A model generated the notes under the pieces. The model ran no database searches, was not told the DNA's origin, and was given only the letters and a program-made list of their open reading frames with translations. This document shows positions 6,516 to 10,321 of a DNA stretch of 10,321 bases, in pieces. Source of the DNA: Bifidobacteriaceae bacterium (lineage in GTDB: Bacteria > Actinomycetota > Actinomycetes > Actinomycetales > WQXJ01); contig JAITKC010000285.1 in NCBI GenBank assembly GCA_031278665.1, forward strand, positions 1 to 10,321, given 5' to 3'. A program made the translations under genes and the position numbers. Every line of letters begins with the position of its first letter. Position 1 is the stretch's first letter.

Positions 6516-7133
6516 GTGCTAGACGAGGCCGCGTACAGGTTTGACGACCTACTCGCCCAACGCGCCCTGGTGCGCCAACACCCTTGGGCGCTGTTGGTTT
6601 CCGGACAAGACGACGGCCCGCCCCGGGTCAGCCCGCTGTCGGTGGTCTTGGACCAGGCGGAGTCAGATCTGACGGTCTTGTCGCATCTCGCCAAGTCCGA
6701 TGCCGTCGCCCACGACTTGGGCGCGCGGCCGGTCTGCCTGGTGGTCCAGGGCCCGTCCGGCTATATCTCGCCCGACTGGTACGGGCCGGGGCCATATGTT
6801 CCGACCTGCGATTATGTGACCATCCACCTCAGCGGCGTCCCCGAACTCCTAGACGAGGCGACCACTTTCGAGGTGATCCGCCGCACCGCCGACCAATTCG
6901 AGGCCATCCGGCCCAGGCCCTGGGACATCGCCCCGGTGGCCGAAATGGCTCGCCGGATCACCCGCTTCACGACCGGTTTCCGCTTGCGGCCGAGCGCCGT
7001 CCAAGCCAAAGCCAAACTGTCCCAGGACAAACCGCCGGAGGTGGTCGCCCGGGTCGTCCGGCGCCTGCGCGACCCGGGCGAACCGTACGCCAACGAGGCC
7101 CTCGCCAGCGCCGTCGAGGCCTTCAACGCCTGA
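6516..7133 (+). CDS. PaiB-like FMN-binding split-barrel protein (putative negative regulator family)
   Basis: A 205-residue protein resembling Bacillus PaiB and the 'FMN-binding negative transcriptional regulator' family. These have a flavin-reductase-like split barrel; their biochemical role is poorly known. Matching blocks in order: HPWALLVS (22-29), LSHLAKSD (55-62), VQGPSGYISPDWY (77-89), YVPTCDYVTIHLSG (94-107), the Trp136 region, and the C-terminal block VQAKAKLSQDKP (162-173), near the family's IxAKxKLSQ signature. Length is normal. Where the family usually reads VPTWNY, this one reads VPTCDY (Cys98, Asp99), and the PLSVVLD segment lacks the His often found there, so it is a divergent member. 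Start GTG 6516 puts the N-terminus where the family begins, but no ribosome site is seen. It is transcribed away from the peptide operon and shares its control region. Confidence 0.85.
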   Translation: MLDEAAYRFDDLLAQRALVRQHPWALLVSGQDDGPPRVSPLSVVLDQAESDLTVLSHLAKSDAVAHDLGARPVCLVVQGPSGYISPDWYGPGPYVPTCDYVTIHLSGVPELLDEATTFEVIRRTADQFEAIRPRPWDIAPVAEMARRITRFTTGFRLRPSAVQAKAKLSQDKPPEVVARVVRRLRDPGEPYANEALASAVEAFNA

Positions 7134-7151
7134 CCGCCCCGGCCGGGTGAC

Positions 7152-7178
7152 CGCGCCGCCTTGGCCGGTTCCGGCGCG
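7152..7178 (+). terminator. Weak hairpin downstream of the PaiB-like gene
   Basis: CGCGCCG (7152-7158) can pair with CGGCGCG (7172-7178) around a 13-base loop, 19 bases after the stop. An alternative stem pairs GGTTC (7167-7171) with GAACC (7186-7190). No T-run follows, so intrinsic termination is uncertain. The right arm contains the GGCGCGCC palindrome also found twice after the lipoprotein gene. The rest of 7134-7280 holds only G/C-rich sequence with nothing recognisable. Confidence 0.3.
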
Positions 7179-7264
7179 CCGCGGCGAACCACGGGCACCC
7201 GCCTTCTCGCCCTGTCTTTGCGCGGGCCAGGCGCGTCAGAGCGACTGTCGCCGTCGCGTTGTTA

Positions 7265-7293
7265 GGTTTCGCGCTCGCGCGGCGATGTATACT
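7265..7293 (+). promoter_or_regulatory. Probable promoter of the surface-protein gene
   Basis: TATACT (7288-7293) is a near-consensus -10 box, the best in the window. GGTTTC (7265-7270) sits 17 bases upstream as a weak -35. Transcription would begin near 7300, giving a leader of about 33 nt before GTG 7333. The -10 box runs directly into an AT-rich metal-regulator-like motif. Confidence 0.5.
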
Positions 7294-7303
7294 GATAATC
7301 ATT
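7293..7303 (+). promoter_or_regulatory. Zur-like operator motif overlapping the -10 region
   Basis: TGATAATCATT resembles the left part and centre of actinobacterial Zur sites, which are of the type GAAAATCATTTTC. The inner palindrome AATCATT is kept, but the right flank (CGCG) does not match. It covers the last base of the -10 box and the likely transcription start, where a repressor would block initiation. The downstream gene belongs to a class often linked to zinc or manganese uptake, which fits. The match is partial and judged by eye. Confidence 0.4.
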
Positions 7304-7320
7304 CGCGTTCGCCCTAAGAT

Positions 7321-7326
7321 GAAAGG
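7321..7326 (+). promoter_or_regulatory. Shine-Dalgarno of the surface-protein gene
   Basis: GAAAGG lies six bases before GTG 7333. It supports this GTG over the in-frame ATG at 7405, which would also drop the Arg-rich n-region of the signal peptide. Confidence 0.6.
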
Positions 7327-7332
7327 CCCCCA

Positions 7333-10321
7333 GTGATCGCCTCACTCCGACCACGTCACCCCGCCTCCGATCACCCGTCCAGCGCCCGCGACGCCCGTCG
7401 CGCAATGGCCGCCGCGACGGCGTTCGCGCTGGCCAGCGCCGCAAGCCTAGTCGCACTGCTGCCCGGCGCCGCGGCCCTGGCAGCCGAAGGCCCCGCCCCC
7501 GCGCCCACGACGATCCGGGTCATCGCGGGCACGCACACCGACACCGTCTCGACTTTCCTGGACGGCGGCCAGCTGGCACTGGCCTCGAAGGCCGACGTTT
7601 CGGAGGGCAACGGCACGCGCTTCGCGGCCGACGCGGTTTGGTTCCACCTGGAGGGCGCCTCCGCCTTGAGCGTCCCCGCCGGATGGGGGTTCATCGCGGA
7701 GGCGGATCAAACCGCCTGGATCGCGCCTCAGACAAACCCGGGCGCGGGCAGGCTGTGGCCCGGCTTCTCGACCGAGTCCGTTTCCCCCGGCGCCGTCGAC
7801 GGCAATCAAACCACGTTGACGATGACCAGCTTCGAAGGACCGGGCGACCTGGAGCTCTACACCACCGACGGTTTCGGGGCCGTGAACCGGCTTTGGTCCT
7901 CAGATGACGAGCAGTACCGGCAGTTCCAAGTCGGGTACACCCACATGCACGCCAACTGGGCGTTCACGGCCCAAGGGACCTATCGGATCGGCGTGAAGGC
8001 CGAGGTCAGCATAGGCGGCGCGGCGCAAAGCGCGACAGCGGTCTACACGTTCGTGGTGGGGGACCCGCCGACGGCGGCGACAACGGCGACTAGCCTGACG
8101 GCATCGGCCACCAGCCTAATCACCGGCGACCCCGTCACATTGACGGCCAACGTCACCCCGGCGAACGTGGACGGCTACGCGGAGTTCCGCGACGGCCAGA
8201 CGGTGCTGGGGCACGCGGCCCTTGTGAACGGGCAGGCCAGTCTGGAGGCGACGCTCGGGCTGGGCGCGCGCCAGGTGACAGCGGCGTTCGTGCCGAAGGT
8301 GACCAACCTGGCCGACGCCTCGACCTCGCCGGTCGTCCAGATCACCGTGGCGGACGAGTCCTCCCTGCCGTTCGGGATCCGCGGGGTTCATCCGTCCTAC
8401 CAGGTGGGCGACCAGTTAGAGGCCCACGTGGTGGGGCACGCGCTGGCGCCGGGCGAGAGCTACCGCTGGCTGTGGCGACCCGTCGGCATCGACTACGCCT
8501 ACGTGCTGACCGGCACGGGCGACGAGGCGGCGAGCGGGCGACTGGCCCTGCCGCTGGACATGTCGGTGAGCGGGTACGAGATCGCCGTGTCCCTGCTCGA
8601 AGGCTCGGCGACGGTCGCCACCTCGGACTGGACGACCATCCTGGTCCAATCCGACGTCACGCCGCTGACCGGCGCGTTCGAGGCCGAGGCCCTGTACCTG
8701 GGCGACGACCTCCTCTTCGAACTCGAGGCGGCCCCCGCGGCCGGCGACACGGCGCGGCTGGCCTACAGGTTCACGTCCGGGCCGTGGAACGCGCCGGAGG
8801 GCTGGACGGAGCAGGTCGATTCGGACACGCTGCGCTTGCGGCCCAGCTTCGCCTTGACCGACGCCGAATGGGTCGTCCAGACCGTCCGCGCTGGCGTGGT
8901 GGTCGCTCAGTCCCAGCCCTTCGCGACCGACATCAGCGCCCGCGAGGTGCTGGTCTCCGGGTTGCAGACCGTCTACCGCGCCGGGCAGACGCTGAGCGCC
9001 TCGGCCAGCCTGTACCCCGCGCTGGACGGCCTGATCCACACGTGGAAGCTAACCCGCTACGACGCGGACGCCAATCCGCCGTTCCAGACTCGGGTGCTCA
9101 AAGAGGGCGCCGGCGCGGACGCCTTGAGCCTGGAGCTCCCCTTGACCGCCTCGGAGAACGGTTGGACCCTCAACCTGACATCCGCGCTGCCGGCGGACCA
9201 TCCGCTGGCGCCGCTGAGCGTGGGGTCATTCACCCAGGCGCTGACCGTCTCCGACACGCCGCCGGACAGTCAGCTGTTCTTCTTTGAGGCCCTCGCCGGC
9301 CACTATCACCAGGGCCGCGACATCACGTTGCGTCTGGTCGCCGACCCGCCACTGGCGGACGGCGACTGGGTGACGTGGGAGTGGCTGTGGCCGGGCTCGG
9401 ACTGGACCGCGCTGCCGGGCGCCGCGGGCTCGAGCCACACGCTGGTCGCCGAGCAGGCGCTCGACGGCGTCCAGTTGCGGGCCACGCTCGACTTGGCGGG
9501 CGGCGAAGCGGCGGTCGCCGCCGAGCCCGTGACCATCCACGTGGACGACCACGGCGCCGCCGCCAGCCAGGTTGTCACCGTCACCGGTTCGGCGTTGCAC
9601 GATGCCGTCTTGACACTTCCCGTAGACGCTGTCACGACCCTGACCGCGCAGGTCAGCGCCCCGACCGTAGTCCAGGGCTACCAGTGGTTCTGCCGGTCGG
9701 CCGGGGAAGACCAGGCCCAGCCGATCGCGGGCGCCACGGCGGCCGCTTACGAATTGACGGCCGCTTCCGAACTCGACGGCGCCGAGGTCAGCGTGGCCGT
9801 GGTCAAACCGGACGGGTCGATCGCCTATGGGCCGTCCGAGCCGGTCTTGGTCAACCTGTCGGCCGAGCTGGTCAGCCCGACTCTGGCCATCACCGGCCTG
9901 GCGCCGTCTTATGTGGTGGGCGACACGATCACGCTGACGGCGACGCAGACGCCGGACTCGGGCGAGGACCATTGGCACTGGTTCGTCAAGGCGGCCGGCG
10001 CCGACGCTTACAGCGTGATCGCGGGCCAGGCCACCGAGATCCTCACTCGCGAGGCGACGCTGGAGGACGACGGCGCGAGTGTGATCGTGCGCTTGTACGA
10101 CCACTCCCATCAAGTCATCGCGGAATCGGACGCGGTGACGCTGGTTGTTCGGGCGGCGGGGGACGAGCCCGGCGAGGGGCCCGGGGACGAGCCCGGCGAG
10201 GAGCCCGGGGATGAGCCCGGGGATGAGCCCGGGGATGAGCCCGGCGACGAGCCTGGCGACGCGCCCGGGGATGAGCCCGGCGAGGAACCCGGGGATGAGC
10301 CCGGCGAGGAACCCGGGGATG
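7333..10321 (+). CDS. Choice-of-anchor M (TIGR03769-type) actinobacterial surface protein with tandem beta modules, 3' end outside window
   Basis: The frame is open for 996 residues to the window edge. Residues 1-50 form a long signal peptide (basic n-region with R19, R22 and R23, hydrophobic 25-45, likely cleavage after ALA50). Residues 58-244 match the surface-anchored domain TIGR03769/choice-of-anchor M: GTHTDT (His68), AGWGF, WIAPQT, RLWPGF and HMHANWAFTAQGTY (His204, His206). The conserved His residues could bind metal. Residues 250-338 look like a bacterial Ig-like domain (SLTASATSLITGDPVTLTA). Then come about six modules of roughly 100 residues (343-942), most with a YxxGD-like strand followed by a Trp-rich strand. 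Residues 943-996 are a GDEP/GEEP repeat, probably a cell-wall-spanning spacer. Whether a sortase motif or membrane anchor follows cannot be seen. The gene stands alone behind its own promoter. Family members often sit with an anchored-repeat metal ABC transporter; their function is unproven. Confidence 0.85.
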   Translation, partial: MIASLRPRHPASDHPSSARDARRAMAAATAFALASAASLVALLPGAAALAAEGPAPAPTTIRVIAGTHTDTVSTFLDGGQLALASKADVSEGNGTRFAADAVWFHLEGASALSVPAGWGFIAEADQTAWIAPQTNPGAGRLWPGFSTESVSPGAVDGNQTTLTMTSFEGPGDLELYTTDGFGAVNRLWSSDDEQYRQFQVGYTHMHANWAFTAQGTYRIGVKAEVSIGGAAQSATAVYTFVVGDPPTAATTATSLTASATSLITGDPVTLTANVTPANVDGYAEFRDGQTVLGHAALVNGQASLEATLGLGARQVTAAFVPKVTNLADASTSPVVQITVADESSLPFGIRGVHPSYQVGDQLEAHVVGHALAPGESYRWLWRPVGIDYAYVLTGTGDEAASGRLALPLDMSVSGYEIAVSLLEGSATVATSDWTTILVQSDVTPLTGAFEAEALYLGDDLLFELEAAPAAGDTARLAYRFTSGPWNAPEGWTEQVDSDTLRLRPSFALTDAEWVVQTVRAGVVVAQSQPFATDISAREVLVSGLQTVYRAGQTLSASASLYPALDGLIHTWKLTRYDADANPPFQTRVLKEGAGADALSLELPLTASENGWTLNLTSALPADHPLAPLSVGSFTQALTVSDTPPDSQLFFFEALAGHYHQGRDITLRLVADPPLADGDWVTWEWLWPGSDWTALPGAAGSSHTLVAEQALDGVQLRATLDLAGGEAAVAAEPVTIHVDDHGAAASQVVTVTGSALHDAVLTLPVDAVTTLTAQVSAPTVVQGYQWFCRSAGEDQAQPIAGATAAAYELTAASELDGAEVSVAVVKPDGSIAYGPSEPVLVNLSAELVSPTLAITGLAPSYVVGDTITLTATQTPDSGEDHWHWFVKAAGADAYSVIAGQATEILTREATLEDDGASVIVRLYDHSHQVIAESDAVTLVVRAAGDEPGEGPGDEPGEEPGDEPGDEPGDEPGDEPGDAPGDEPGEEPGDEPGEEPGD
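10159..10321 (+). repeat. 12-bp tandem repeat encoding GDEP/GEEP, continuing past the window
   Basis: Thirteen complete 12-nt units and part of a fourteenth, mostly GGGGATGAGCCC or GGCGAGGAACCC, encode tetrapeptides GDEP (8), GEEP (3), GEGP (1) and GDAP (1). Several adjacent units are identical in DNA, which points to recent expansion and likely length variation between strains. The encoded stretch has no aromatic or basic residue and should be an extended, acidic wall-spanning spacer or a linker to further domains. Confidence 0.95.

Noticed and set aside
7262..7280. TTAGGTT as a DtxR/IdeR iron box
   Set aside because: Only the first seven bases match; the other half-site is absent.
7319..7336. 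Five-codon upstream frame (MKGPQ) overlapping GTG 7333
   Set aside because: It uses the Shine-Dalgarno bases as codons and has no ribosome site of its own; probably chance.
8472..9287. Plus-strand 271-codon frame inside the surface-protein gene
   Set aside because: Arg/Gly-rich shadow of the anchored-protein frame with no family features.
9226..10113. Long minus-strand open frame of 295 codons opposite the surface-protein gene
   Set aside because: It is Arg/Gly/Asp-rich with no recognisable motif, and lies antisense to a frame with clear domains. High GC produces such shadow frames.

Overview
The window is high-GC DNA from what is most likely an actinomycete (Actinomycetota). The signs are GTG starts, strong G/C third-position bias, TAnnnT-type -10 boxes, an Ala/Gly/Asp-rich proteome, and a surface protein of the actinobacterial 'choice-of-anchor M' type. 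I cannot name the genus. The window holds two divergent blocks separated by a 164-bp gap, and coding sequence fills nearly all of it.

Left block, minus strand (read from 6351 down to 1): a compact peptide-uptake operon. Its order is a solute-binding lipoprotein (family 5), an M14 zinc carboxypeptidase-like enzyme, a DppB/OppB-type permease, a DppC/OppC-type permease, a GbsR/MarR-type regulator, and a DppD/OppD-type ATPase that runs off the left edge. The last four junctions have 1-nt gaps or 4- to 8-nt overlaps, so the genes are probably co-transcribed and translationally coupled. The one structured junction, after the binding-protein gene, carries a perfect 15-bp hairpin plus a 7-bp hairpin. 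That would suit a device giving more binding protein than permease. The lipoprotein would capture peptides outside the cell, the permeases and ATPase import them, and the cytoplasmic M14 enzyme would hydrolyse them. The ATPase domain is followed by an Asp/Ala-rich repeat rather than the usual OppD tail, which suggests a fused two-domain OppD-OppF ATPase.

Middle, plus strand: a divergent gene for a PaiB-like FMN-binding split-barrel protein (6516-7133). It shares its upstream region with the peptide operon. That region carries a 16-bp inverted repeat, and the PaiB gene may be translated from a leaderless mRNA.

Right block, plus strand: a promoter with a -10 box overlapped by a Zur-like AT-rich motif. 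It is followed by a large open reading frame (7333 to the right edge, 996 residues, unfinished) for an exported surface protein. The protein has a signal peptide, one choice-of-anchor M (TIGR03769-type) domain, an Ig-like domain, about six related ~100-residue beta modules, and then a GDEP/GEEP tetrapeptide repeat that continues past the window. Such proteins usually sit beside an 'anchored repeat' metal ABC transporter, which would lie to the right if present.

I saw no rRNA, tRNA, CRISPR array, insertion sequence or prophage gene. The most unusual points are the hairpin pair inside the peptide operon, the regulator placed between permease and ATPase genes, the acidic repeat in the ATPase, and the possible zinc control of the surface protein.
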